A stretch of DNA of 64,000 bases from an uncultured bacterium (GCA_945829115.1 CALZTP010000003.1:1-64000); one strand, 5' to 3'. Counted from the stretch's first letter, positions 19,276 to 28,842 are shown. Numbers and translations are program-made. Notes: generated by a model not told the origin, from the letters alone.

Positions 19276-22200
19276 CTATTCCTTCACCGGTTCAAGATAT
19301 GGTATTTCAAATACGAATCGTGCTCCATGATCTACATTTGGAGTATCGTCAGGATAGCGTATGTCAAGATAACAGCGCCCGTTCATCTTCTCAGCAATAA
19401 TGCGACAGATGCTCAGTCCAAGTCCTGTTCCCTGCACAAATTTCTCGAGTTTCACGAATCTCATGAACACTCTGTCTCTTTGCTCTGGTGGCACACCAGT
19501 ACCAGTATCTGCCACTGCAAACCTTATTGTTGGCACCCCATTTATAGACGTTCTCTTCACACTGATTGTTATGGAGCCTTCCACGATATGCTTTATGGCA
19601 TTCGTGAGATAGTTTATCAATACCTGCACGACACGCCTTCCATCGGTGTATATCTCAAAGTCGTCTGGGAGTGAAGACTTATATATCATCTTCACCCCTG
19701 CGGGGACACGATATTCAACAGTAGCCATTGCTCCAGCAACGATATCCTTCAGCAACTGGTTTCTGCATTCGATGCTATAGGTACCGCGTTCAACGTTTCC
19801 GATGTTCACAATATCCTCAATAAGCATGTTCAAGAGAGAAGAGTTATGCTCCACATGTTGTGCGAATTTCTCTCGTTCCTCGTTTGTGAACGTATCTTCA
19901 GGGAGTGCGAGTAGCTGTGCGAAGCCCGCAATAGCATTTAGCGGAGTACGTATTTCGTGCGACATGTTCTGAATGAACAAGTCCTTTCTCTCTGTAGCCG
20001 CAATTGCCTCTGCTCGTGCCTCAGAGATTTCTCTGTTTTTCTTCGCCAGTTCCTTATAGAGTTTTTTGTTTCTCACCCTCCATGCATAGAGCATCGCCAT
20101 GAACACAACAATTCCTACGATGGTGATCACCGCCACAGAGATGTAGAGCACCATTCTCTTTTTCTCTGCCTGCACATTATCGGCAACCGCCTTTGCCGCC
20201 ATGGTGTTTATTGCGATCTTCTGGCTTTCTATCTCCGCTCTCTGCAACTGGAGTTCACGCTGATGGGCATAGTCAGCCATCTGTGCATTGCGTAGTTTCA
20301 CCATCTGCTGCTCCTGCGCCAAGAGCATCTCCTGCTCTTGAATAGCAATTTGGTTTTGCTGTTCTTCAAGCATGAGCGCCTCGAGTTTCTCTTGAGAGAG
20401 TTGCCTTGCGAGTGAGTCTGTTCCATACATCTTTCTCATCGCCTCAAGGTCGGAAGCCATTATTCGGCTCGTTTCTTTTGCTCTTGCAGCAATGAGCGAG
20501 TCACGAATGTCGAGTGCAATCTTATAGAGGTGGTAACGTTTTGCCAAAGAAAGTTGGAAACGGTATCTCACCTTTGGGTCAGCCTCCTTCCCCATCTCCT
20601 GTAGAGCACGAGGGATATCGTTTTTGAAGACATACTTGTAAGAGCGTGCAATATGCTCACGAGGGAAAACAATTGGGAACGACTTCTGCAGCGAGTCACA
20701 CTTTTCGATATACCGGAAATACTCCTCCCTATTTAAGTTTGTACCAGCTCTGAAAGCTTTTTCGAGATAAGCGACACACTTTGCCCCCATATTATTAGCT
20801 GTTTTCACAGCAAGGTTTAGCAGAGAGTCACCGTAATGTGAGTACACCGCACCCTTTGTATGTCTGAAGAGTTCGATATAAATCTGACTGACATCCTGAT
20901 AAATATTCAGTTCCTTATTTATTTCCAACGCCTTATTAGCATTTTCCAGCACTCCTAACGGCTCGTCACGCTCACGACTGACAATCATTCTTGCATACGC
21001 ATCATAGAAAGCCGCCGTTTTATCTTCGTTGTTTTGTTTCTCTGTGTCAAGAATGTCGAGAATCCTCAAAGCGTTGAACATATCCTGCTCTTTCAGTCTC
21101 CGTTCTATCTCCTCCTTGTAGGTATAGTAATAGAACCTCATGATGCCATATTGCTTAGCAACTTTTCTCAGTTCTTCACCCGCCTTTAGGAATTCACTCC
21201 ATGTTCCATGCATATTTTGTGAGCGCATACGCATACAAAGCAATAGGCAATGCCCTTTCATGTCAAGACTTTGTTCTGCCTTTTTGATAGATTTGTCAAG
21301 AAGTGGAAGAATAAGTTTTGGCTCATAATTGCATTTGTATGCAGAATCCATTACCTGTATGACATACGGCTTCAGTTCTTCTGTTGCGACCTTTATGATA
21401 TAATCTTGAGGGAGAGCACCATTCACCATCTTTGGCATCACCGTCTCTGGCATCACCACCTCTGCGGTATCTCTTTCGAGCGCATAAGACTGAGAATCAG
21501 AGAAATACTCAGAGAGAGCATTCCTGTTTGCATATCCCACAGAAGAGAGCACAAGGAAGAGACAGACAACTGCCAGGGAAGCCTGATATTCCCGTCTTGC
21601 CTTTTCAATACGCTCATATTCACTTTCCGTAGACTCATGCGTGACATAGTCGTCTGGATTGAGAATAGAATTGATATTGTCTATGAGCATGGTGCTCTTC
21701 TCCTGCACGAGCATTCCATACTCAAAGCGTTCATCGTCTGTTAGTTTTCCGTTAGGGTCAGCGAGAATCTTTGCATATTCCGAAACCTGCTGTAACGGAA
21801 TCTGCATTTCCTTCGACATATTCTTTATGAAAGAGTCACGCCCCTTCGAAGCATCCTCCGCCTCTTGACGAAGCTTGTCTTGCTTTGCTGTCAGCGCACT
21901 CATGTTCTTCGTCATTCTTGAGCCAGATCGCACCCAAACCCACATGAAGATAGCAGCCAATGCCAACACAACGGTGAGAATGGTTATCAGCACAAAGCCT
22001 AATGTCACGTGCAGCTTCTCCTCCTCGGCAGCCTTCACCTCATTCTCTATCTTTCTGTGAGACATCTCCACATTCTGCTGCCTAAGCTTTGCACTGTCAA
22101 GACGCATGGTATACATTCTCGCCCTTTGTCTCTGAAGGAGCTTCTTCGACTCATTTTCAGCACGTTCCGATTCAAGGAGTATTTGGTTTTGCAGAAGCAT

Positions 22201-23070
22201 ACGACGTTTGATATCAGCTTTTGCCATTGCAATCTCGTAGTTCTCGGTGAATCGCGCATAGTCGATATTCGACTTCTCTACGAGAGCCTCTATCATCGTT
22301 GCATTTCTTGTCTTGTCGTCGTAACGCTCTGAACGGCGGTAATAATCGGTAGAGTCGGCATAGAGAATTGCCTTGCTCCAGTTTCCGAGAAGACGGTGAA
22401 TGTTCAAGATGCAAGCCACCTTATCTTTTGCATTCTGAATCTTATTGAGGTGTATGATGGCAGAATCAGGCTGATTTGAGAAGATATATCTATATGCCTC
22501 AGCACGCATATAGAAGAAATAATGCTTTTGGATATTCTCCTTCGTGGCATATTTCAAATATTGACTTCTTGCAAGTTCGTAGGTCTTTTCAAGATTCTTC
22601 CTTCCAGCATAGTCAGCCATACACACGTTTGCCTCAAATATATCCTCCTCTGTTTTTGCCCTGTCGAGTGCTTCATCGAGATAATAATATCCTGATGCCA
22701 CAGAAGGGTTATAGTCATACAATGCTTTGTATAACAGAGCGTAAAGGTGTGAGATGCTCTTTCTCACAGGCAGTTGCTTGTCTATCTCAAACGCTTTGAA
22801 GGCATATTCCTTCGCCCCTTCATAATCACCATATCCCACACATTGCTCACAAAGAAGACTATAGCATGAGAAAAGTTCCCTCTGGTTTTTTGCCTTCAAT
22901 GCAGAGTTGTAGGCGTCGAGAATACCCTTTAGTGTAGAGTTTGAAAGAGTGTCTCTATAAGTCATTTTTGTACTTTGGGCTACGATAACACCCTCCCTAT
23001 CCACACCCTGTGAGCTGAGCCACGGAGCGAGAATCGCAAGTATAGCCATTAAGTACAATTTTTTTTTCAT
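19276..23070 (-). CDS. TPR-sensor histidine kinase with two sensor/TM/HisKA-like units; first HisKA degenerate
   Basis: Second unit: NMSHEIRTPLNAIAGF, HATPase YLTNAIKHI, ADTGTGVPPEQRDRVF, GTGLGLSICR. First unit: NMSKEMQIPLQQV with no HATPase after it. Confidence 0.9.
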   Translation of the reverse strand: MKKKLYLMAILAILAPWLSSQGVDREGVIVAQSTKMTYRDTLSNSTLKGILDAYNSALKAKNQRELFSCYSLLCEQCVGYGDYEGAKEYAFKAFEIDKQLPVRKSISHLYALLYKALYDYNPSVASGYYYLDEALDRAKTEEDIFEANVCMADYAGRKNLEKTYELARSQYLKYATKENIQKHYFFYMRAEAYRYIFSNQPDSAIIHLNKIQNAKDKVACILNIHRLLGNWSKAILYADSTDYYRRSERYDDKTRNATMIEALVEKSNIDYARFTENYEIAMAKADIKRRMLLQNQILLESERAENESKKLLQRQRARMYTMRLDSAKLRQQNVEMSHRKIENEVKAAEEEKLHVTLGFVLITILTVVLALAAIFMWVWVRSGSRMTKNMSALTAKQDKLRQEAEDASKGRDSFIKNMSKEMQIPLQQVSEYAKILADPNGKLTDDERFEYGMLVQEKSTMLIDNINSILNPDDYVTHESTESEYERIEKARREYQASLAVVCLFLVLSSVGYANRNALSEYFSDSQSYALERDTAEVVMPETVMPKMVNGALPQDYIIKVATEELKPYVIQVMDSAYKCNYEPKLILPLLDKSIKKAEQSLDMKGHCLLLCMRMRSQNMHGTWSEFLKAGEELRKVAKQYGIMRFYYYTYKEEIERRLKEQDMFNALRILDILDTEKQNNEDKTAAFYDAYARMIVSRERDEPLGVLENANKALEINKELNIYQDVSQIYIELFRHTKGAVYSHYGDSLLNLAVKTANNMGAKCVAYLEKAFRAGTNLNREEYFRYIEKCDSLQKSFPIVFPREHIARSYKYVFKNDIPRALQEMGKEADPKVRYRFQLSLAKRYHLYKIALDIRDSLIAARAKETSRIMASDLEAMRKMYGTDSLARQLSQEKLEALMLEEQQNQIAIQEQEMLLAQEQQMVKLRNAQMADYAHQRELQLQRAEIESQKIAINTMAAKAVADNVQAEKKRMVLYISVAVITIVGIVVFMAMLYAWRVRNKKLYKELAKKNREISEARAEAIAATERKDLFIQNMSHEIRTPLNAIAGFAQLLALPEDTFTNEEREKFAQHVEHNSSLLNMLIEDIVNIGNVERGTYSIECRNQLLKDIVAGAMATVEYRVPAGVKMIYKSSLPDDFEIYTDGRRVVQVLINYLTNAIKHIVEGSITISVKRTSINGVPTIRFAVADTGTGVPPEQRDRVFMRFVKLEKFVQGTGLGLSICRIIAEKMNGRCYLDIRYPDDTPNVDHGARFVFEIPYLEPVKE

Positions 23071-23148
23071 AGAACAGTTTTAGTGTATATACTTATAATC
23101 TTTGTTTTATACACATTATTATATATATACCTTAATCTATTATATACC

Positions 23149-23889
23149 TTATTTGAAATACATCTTTCTCATCAAACCGTCATAGCCAGGGATATCAAGA
23201 GAGATGGTATCTCCAGAAGAGATTTGAGAGGCAGGGATAGAGAAATATGTCCTTACGGTGTAATACTCCGGTACTCCATTTCTGCTATGCAGCAAGCGGT
23301 AGTGGAAATTCTTTCCTGTGGGAGACACGCAGACAGTATCTTCAAGCAATGCTACAGAGTGACTGTTCTCCGAACCCTCTTTTGTTCCCGTTTTAATATC
23401 TATTGTAAGATTTAGGAACGTGCCGTTTTTCGCCATCCATCCACTGACAAAGGTCACAGGGTCTTTGGCATCGAGCACCTTTTTCAGTTCCTCTTTCGTT
23501 CTCGGCAGAAGAACGAGCACCTGCTTTGCAGAGAGTGGCAATGCCTTCCCCCCTTCCATTCTGTAATAGAGCATAGCCCTATAAGAAGAGTCAGCCTTCT
23601 CTGCCCATTTCACCTTCACTGGAGAAGAGAAGGGAAGTTGCTCGTCAGCGTCTGTAACTGCCGACTTCACCTTCGCCATAAGGTCGGTCTCTAAGAGGCA
23701 CATCTCTGCTTTCACTCCCGACAAATCAGTCTCCTCATCGTTCGAACAGGAAGAGAGAACTGCTGCAAGGGTAAAGAATGCAAGGCATAACGGCATGCCT
23801 GCAATCACTGTGAAAGTACCTGCCTTTCTGGTGAGCAGGAAAAGATGCTTTAAAATGTGTATAGGGGTTCTTTTTCCAGACAGTCTCAT
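23149..23889 (-). CDS. NigD-like lipoprotein
   Basis: LSSCSNDEE lipobox; C-terminal layout similar to the second NigD-like gene at 31556-32275. Confidence 0.65.
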   Translation of the reverse strand: MRLSGKRTPIHILKHLFLLTRKAGTFTVIAGMPLCLAFFTLAAVLSSCSNDEETDLSGVKAEMCLLETDLMAKVKSAVTDADEQLPFSSPVKVKWAEKADSSYRAMLYYRMEGGKALPLSAKQVLVLLPRTKEELKKVLDAKDPVTFVSGWMAKNGTFLNLTIDIKTGTKEGSENSHSVALLEDTVCVSPTGKNFHYRLLHSRNGVPEYYTVRTYFSIPASQISSGDTISLDIPGYDGLMRKMYFK

Positions 23890-25022
23890 AATGCCAGTTT
23901 GTTCTTTGCTGGATTTGCGTACATGTTCAGTATGCAGTTTCTGAGGAAAGCCTCATCTTTATTCGGAATGTCTATCTTTTCGAGCTGTCTGGAAAGATAT
24001 TTGTTGAATCGCTCCACATCGTCTGCAGTATAGTGGTCGGCATATTCTTTCTTTCCACTGAGCATATCCATTGCAATGAAGTTTCCTGGGAAGAGCTTAT
24101 AGCCGGCATGAATATCACGATCCATTCTCTTTGCCACCTCAGCAAAATAGTCTGCCTTTGGCATTCCTTCCAGTTCTCCAAGCCATTCGTTTATGCAAGG
24201 AGCACACTCGTAATGAATGCGCCCTTTATAGCCCATTATTCCCACCTTCATATTCTCAAGGTCGTCTTGCTTTGATTTCTTATAAGCCGAATTGTCTCTC
24301 TTCAGCTGGAACTCCTTTGCCTTGAGATAGTCGCAAGGGTCGTATTCATAGGAGATGCAAAGCGGAACGATGTTCAGCTCCTGCAGCTTTCCACCAAGAG
24401 AAAGCATCTTCAGCACAGACTCCTGAGTGCGGTCGTCGCTATCCTTTGCCCTACCCTCTCGCTGTGCAATCCAGATATTCTCACCCTTCTCAGTAACAGC
24501 ATAGTGGATATATTTCGACATAAGGATGGAGCTTTCCATAAGCTGCCGTGGTGAGAGTCCTCGTTTCACGGTGAACGCTTTATTGAGTTTCACGAGAGTT
24601 CTTATCCAAGGATAGATAAGGAGGTTGTCGCCAATGGCAATCTCCACCGTGGTGTCGTAGCCTTTCTCAAAGAGTTTCAGAGAGAGGATGGCAGAGTCGA
24701 GCACGATATCTCTGTGGTTGCTGACATAGGTATGATGCTGTGACTTCACTGGGAGCGGATGTCCAGAGTATGTGCATCCATCAGAGCATTTTTTCAATAC
24801 GTACCTCACCACCCTTGCCATGAACCGCTTTTGGAATGCCAACGGTGTGTTAACACCAATGAACATCGTCCTCACAAGAAAGCGTATCACGCCCTTTGGA
24901 AGAGGCAGGAATCCTCTGAGCATTGCCATGAACTGTCGGTCGTGAAGCAGAGCCTCTACCGCCTGCTTTACTTCACCAGGACCATACGGTCGTATCTCGT
25001 CAAAATTCTCGTTCATAATCAA
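23886..25022 (-). CDS. 1-acyl-sn-glycerol-3-phosphate acyltransferase-like protein
   Basis: SNHRDIVLDSA motif and WIAQREGRAKD; 4-bp overlap with the downstream NigD gene. Confidence 0.75.
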   Translation of the reverse strand: MIMNENFDEIRPYGPGEVKQAVEALLHDRQFMAMLRGFLPLPKGVIRFLVRTMFIGVNTPLAFQKRFMARVVRYVLKKCSDGCTYSGHPLPVKSQHHTYVSNHRDIVLDSAILSLKLFEKGYDTTVEIAIGDNLLIYPWIRTLVKLNKAFTVKRGLSPRQLMESSILMSKYIHYAVTEKGENIWIAQREGRAKDSDDRTQESVLKMLSLGGKLQELNIVPLCISYEYDPCDYLKAKEFQLKRDNSAYKKSKQDDLENMKVGIMGYKGRIHYECAPCINEWLGELEGMPKADYFAEVAKRMDRDIHAGYKLFPGNFIAMDMLSGKKEYADHYTADDVERFNKYLSRQLEKIDIPNKDEAFLRNCILNMYANPAKNKLAL

Positions 25023-25064
25023 TATTTTTTAGGTCTGATTGGGGTTAGAAAGCTGCTGATGCGT

Positions 25065-26063
25065 TTAGAACTGGTTTTCCACAATTTCCGTAAGCACTTC
25101 CGTGATATTCATTCCAGCCGCTTTTACCTGCTGTGGAATGAACGATGTCTCTGTCATGCCTGGAGTAGTGTTTATCTCCAGCATATTGATCTTTTCAGAG
25201 CCATCGGCATTCTTTGAGATGATATAGTCGATGCGAATAATTCCGTTGCAATGGAGAATATCGTAGATGGCGCTGGTGATCTTCGCCACACGCTCAGCAG
25301 TCTCTGGAGCGAGTCGAGCAGGAGTGATCTCCTCAACCTGTCCGTTGTACTTTGCATTATAGTCAAAGAACTCATTCTCTGAAACCACCTCTGTAGCAGG
25401 GAGAACGACAGAGCGAGAGCGTGTCTTATAGCATCCCTGACTAATCTCAACGCCTTCGAGGAATCCCTCAATCATCACTGTCTCCGACTCAAGGAATGCC
25501 TTTCTCAAAGCAGGGGCGAGATGGTCGATGTTCTTCACCTTGCTAACGCCGAAGCTGGAACCATCAGCCGCTGGCTTTACGAAGAGTGGGAGTCCGAGTT
25601 TCTCTACAATCTCCTGCTCATTGATAAGGTTCTCCTGTCCATGGCGCACGAGAATACTGTCTGCAACTGCAATTCCGAAGCCGCGGAGATAGTTGTTCAG
25701 CACAAACTTATCGAAGGTGAGGGCCTCAACTAGCACATTGCTGGTAGAGTATGGCATATGTATAAGGTCGAAATATCCCTGAAGGATTCCATTCTCTCCT
25801 GGTGTGCCGTGGATAGTGATGTAGGCATAGTCGAAATGTTTCGTCTTTCCGTCCAAGGAGAAGGAGAAATCGTCCTTGCAAATTCTTGCTGTACTTCCGT
25901 CTGGAAGGTTTACATGCCAGTCAACTCCCTTCATCTCAACGATATAGACCTCATAGCGCTCCTTATCGAAGAACGAATAGAGTCCCTGTGCTGAGCGCAG
26001 TGAGACTCCGTGTTCGCTGGAGTCTCCTCCACAAACAATTGCTATAGTGCGATTCGTGATCAT
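25065..26063 (-). CDS. ddl: D-alanine--D-alanine ligase
   Basis: ATP-grasp: VCGGDSSEHGVSLRSA, VKPAADGSSFGVSKV, LEINTTPGMTETS. Confidence 0.95.
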   Translation of the reverse strand: MITNRTIAIVCGGDSSEHGVSLRSAQGLYSFFDKERYEVYIVEMKGVDWHVNLPDGSTARICKDDFSFSLDGKTKHFDYAYITIHGTPGENGILQGYFDLIHMPYSTSNVLVEALTFDKFVLNNYLRGFGIAVADSILVRHGQENLINEQEIVEKLGLPLFVKPAADGSSFGVSKVKNIDHLAPALRKAFLESETVMIEGFLEGVEISQGCYKTRSRSVVLPATEVVSENEFFDYNAKYNGQVEEITPARLAPETAERVAKITSAIYDILHCNGIIRIDYIISKNADGSEKINMLEINTTPGMTETSFIPQQVKAAGMNITEVLTEIVENQF

Positions 26064-26188
26064 CTTTTTGTTTCCTTTCTCTGATTTTTTTGTTCTGTGG
26101 CAGTTGAAAGAGTCTTGAAGTTTTTTCTCCTGCCTCGAATGATTGTTTATTAAAAAATTTTTATTTTCCTAAAATTATTTCCAGATAA

Positions 26189-27283
26189 TTATATTGTCTT
26201 GAAAGTATCTCTTGTTGTGCCGTTTATATACTCCCGCCATTTCTGGATTACCGCCCCAAGATCTTCAGGAAGTTCTGAGGTAAAGTCCATCTGCTCGTTT
26301 GTAACGGGATGCACGAAACCAAGGGTCTTAGCATGAAGCGCTTGGCGTGGACAGAGCTTGAAGCAGTTGTTTATAAAAGCGCGATAAGATGAGGAACGCT
26401 CTCCGCGAAGAATTTCCATGCCGCCATAGCGTTCATCGGCAAAGAGAGGATGCCCAATTGCTTTCATGTGAGCACGAATTTGGTGTGTGCGTCCTGTTTC
26501 GAGTATGCACTCCACGAGAGTTGTGTAGCCATATCTTTCCAGCACTCGCCAATGTGTTACGGCAGGTTTTCCGATTCCCGACTCTGGCGAGGTTACGGTC
26601 ATGCGAAGTCGGTCTTTCGGGTCGCGGGAGATATTTCCCTCTATGCGCCCTTCATCTTCCTTCATATGTCCCCAAACGAGAGCGTGATAAGAGCGGTGTG
26701 TGGTTTTATCGAAGAACTGCTTTCCAAGTTTCTTCTTTGCCTCTGGGGTTTTCGCAATGAGCAGGAGACCAGAGGTGTCTTTATCTATACGGTGTACGAG
26801 TCCTACTTCTGGAGAGTTTGGGTCGTACTCTGGAACATCTTTCATATGCCACGCCATAGCGTTCACAAGTGTTCCTGTGAAGTTTCCTGCCCCAGGGTGT
26901 ACAACCATTCCCGCCTCTTTGTTCACAACCATTAGCTGGTCGTCTTCGTAGACGATGTTCAGAGGGATGTCTTCTGGGAGTATGCTCGTATCGTGTGGCG
27001 GTCTTGTGAGCATGAGTGTTATCACGTCTCCCGGTCTCACCTTGTAGTTTGACTTCACCGGCTTTCCATTGGCATGAATATATCCAGCCTCGGCAGCCTG
27101 CTGAATTCTGTTTCTCGACGAATGCTGCATTTTCTCTGCGAGGAACTTGTCTATTCTCAGCACCTCCTGCCCAGCATCAGCCACAATTCTGAAATGCTCA
27201 TAGAGCTCACCGTCTCCAGTGTTTTCAGGACTGTCGTCGTCAAGCATCTCGTCGTCGAACAATTCTTCTTCTGAATTTATCAT
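26189..27283 (-). CDS. rluD: RluD-family 23S rRNA pseudouridine synthase
   Basis: S4 domain plus VHRIDKDTSGLLLIAKT catalytic motif. Confidence 0.92.
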   Translation of the reverse strand: MINSEEELFDDEMLDDDSPENTGDGELYEHFRIVADAGQEVLRIDKFLAEKMQHSSRNRIQQAAEAGYIHANGKPVKSNYKVRPGDVITLMLTRPPHDTSILPEDIPLNIVYEDDQLMVVNKEAGMVVHPGAGNFTGTLVNAMAWHMKDVPEYDPNSPEVGLVHRIDKDTSGLLLIAKTPEAKKKLGKQFFDKTTHRSYHALVWGHMKEDEGRIEGNISRDPKDRLRMTVTSPESGIGKPAVTHWRVLERYGYTTLVECILETGRTHQIRAHMKAIGHPLFADERYGGMEILRGERSSSYRAFINNCFKLCPRQALHAKTLGFVHPVTNEQMDFTSELPEDLGAVIQKWREYINGTTRDTFKTI

Positions 27284-27338
27284 TGTAATATTTGTCGTTT
27301 TCTTGTTATTTTTTTATTCCTCAACGTCTTGAAATAAA

Positions 27339-28034
27339 CTATTCCTCAACGATTTGGAAAGGGTCTTCCACATGAACTGGGGCAGCTTGAGTATGCGTAG
27401 AGTCTGAAGAGAGCACAATGCCGTCATCGGCTGCCTCTATGTCTGGATCAAGGAATCCAAAGTCGTCACCTCCGTCATATGCTCCGTTTCCCACCTGCAG
27501 AACAACCATAGCATCGAGGGGGACACGGTCGCCAACGGCGAGTGACTTTCCTCGGCAAAGGATTCCATACACCCAGTCTTTCTCTCCAGCAATCATTCTT
27601 GGCTCTCCGACTTTAAAGCCAAGGATTTTCAGTCGTGCCGTGGCTTCACGAAGCGAACTGTTGTCGATGATGTCCGGCACCACGAGTGTTGGTTTCTTTG
27701 AGGAATTAATGGAAACGTAGATTATTCTTCCGTTCTTTACCTTCTGTCCGGCGGCTGGAGTCTGATGGAGTATGCACCCTGGAGGAAGCAGACGATTGTA
27801 GCCCGTATCTGAGACAGCAATCTGCAGTCCTGCTGTTTCCATTATCTTCTCTGCGTCTTCAAATCTTTTGTTCAAGACTTCGGGCACACTGATTTCCTTG
27901 CCGTGTTGTGTGTATATGGCACTTCCGAACGAGAGCGCCACAGCCACAAGCACCACAACAATCAGCATAGCCAGCAGATTAAAAATTAGGTATTTGCTGA
28001 ACAGTTTATGTATGAATGTTTTTGTCTCCATCAA
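27339..28034 (-). CDS. PASTA domain-containing membrane protein
   Basis: N-terminal TM followed by PASTA-like repeats (VPEVLNKRFEDAEKIMETAGLQI; VPDIIDNSSLREATARLKILGFKVG). Confidence 0.88.
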   Translation of the reverse strand: MMETKTFIHKLFSKYLIFNLLAMLIVVVLVAVALSFGSAIYTQHGKEISVPEVLNKRFEDAEKIMETAGLQIAVSDTGYNRLLPPGCILHQTPAAGQKVKNGRIIYVSINSSKKPTLVVPDIIDNSSLREATARLKILGFKVGEPRMIAGEKDWVYGILCRGKSLAVGDRVPLDAMVVLQVGNGAYDGGDDFGFLDPDIEAADDGIVLSSDSTHTQAAPVHVEDPFQIVEE

Positions 28035-28055
28035 ATGTTAACGATAAAATTTCCA

Positions 28056-28086
28056 CAAAGGTACAAAAAAATTCATATTTTACAAA
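28056..28086 (-). promoter_or_regulatory. Bacteroidota promoter for the PASTA-rluD-ddl-acyltransferase-nigD operon
   Basis: Minus strand TTTG (28083-28086)-N19-TACCTTTG (28056-28063). Confidence 0.55.
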
Positions 28087-28150
28087 GTAAATGCAAAAAA
28101 AAAATTCCCTCGTTGCTTTTTTTTCTTGATTTTGTGTCAAACACAAGGCA

Positions 28151-28213
28151 GAAAAGGGCGATATCATTTAGAATAGGGCAGCTATGTTGCTCCTTCAGGG
28201 CTATGATATGAAC
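28151..28213 (+). repeat. REP-like intergenic repeat, copy 1
   Basis: gaaaagggcgatatcatttagaata…tcagggctatgatatgaa, similar to the reverse complement of 34290-34360. Confidence 0.6.
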
Positions 28214-28329
28214 ATATCTGACTCATATCTAACTCATATCTAACTCATATCTAACTCATATCTAATATATGACTTACATATGACTTACATATGACTTACA
28301 TATGACCAGCATATACCTGACATATACTG
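28211..28329. repeat. 11-bp-period tandem repeat array with two variant blocks
   Basis: atctaactcat repeated about 4x followed by acttacatatg 3x and degenerate units. Confidence 0.85.
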
Positions 28330-28374
28330 GCGAAATACCATTTCTATATGACATCGTCACTTGGCATAAAAGCA

Positions 28375-28413
28375 AAAAAGCAGCGTAAAGACTGAGTCTT
28401 CAGCTGCTTTTTT
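28375..28413 (-). terminator. Bidirectional terminator downstream of rpmH
   Basis: aaaaaagcagc…gctgctttttt hairpin. Confidence 0.75.
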
Positions 28414-28442
28414 TAACGACGCATCATAGCGTTCAGCAAGGA

Positions 28443-28598
28443 TTACTTGCCGTGATTCTCGTCAGAAACAGTGAGCTTCTTACGGCCATGAGCACGACGA
28501 GAAGCAAGTACGCGACGACCATTCTTGGTCTTCATACGCTCGCGGAAACCATGCTTGTTAACGCGACGACGGTTGTGTGGCTGGAATGTTCTTTTCAT
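28443..28598 (-). CDS. rpmH: 50S ribosomal protein L34
   Basis: [44 protein letters not shown]; start trimmed from the ORF track. Confidence 0.97.
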   Translation of the reverse strand: MKRTFQPHNRRRVNKHGFRERMKTKNGRRVLASRRAHGRKKLTVSDENHGK

Positions 28599-28641
28599 TG
28601 TTTTATTCTTGTTTTTATTGATTTTTCCACAATTCGGGATG

Positions 28642-28649
28642 CAAAAGTA
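28642..28649 (-). promoter_or_regulatory. -7 element of rpmH promoter
   Basis: Minus strand TACTTTTG(C), Bacteroidota TANNTTTG. Confidence 0.5.
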
Positions 28650-28723
28650 CATAATTTATTTTAAATAAGCAAGAAAATTATCAGATTTCCTGAAAAAATA
28701 AGTGTTTTTTAATAAAAATATAG

Positions 28724-28731
28724 TAACTTTG
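28724..28731 (+). promoter_or_regulatory. -7 element of efp promoter
   Basis: TAACTTTG(C) about 110 nt upstream of efp. Confidence 0.5.
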
Positions 28732-28842
28732 CACCCGAAAAAGCCGATAAACATATTATTATATATATTTTTAAGGACAATTAGCGAATAGAATCAAATC
28801 ATAAAAAAAACAATATCATAAACAATAAAACAGAAAATAAAG

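Noticed and set aside
28211-28329. Possible CRISPR array
   Set aside because: Units are only 11 bp with no spacers and no cas genes nearby; it is a simple tandem repeat.
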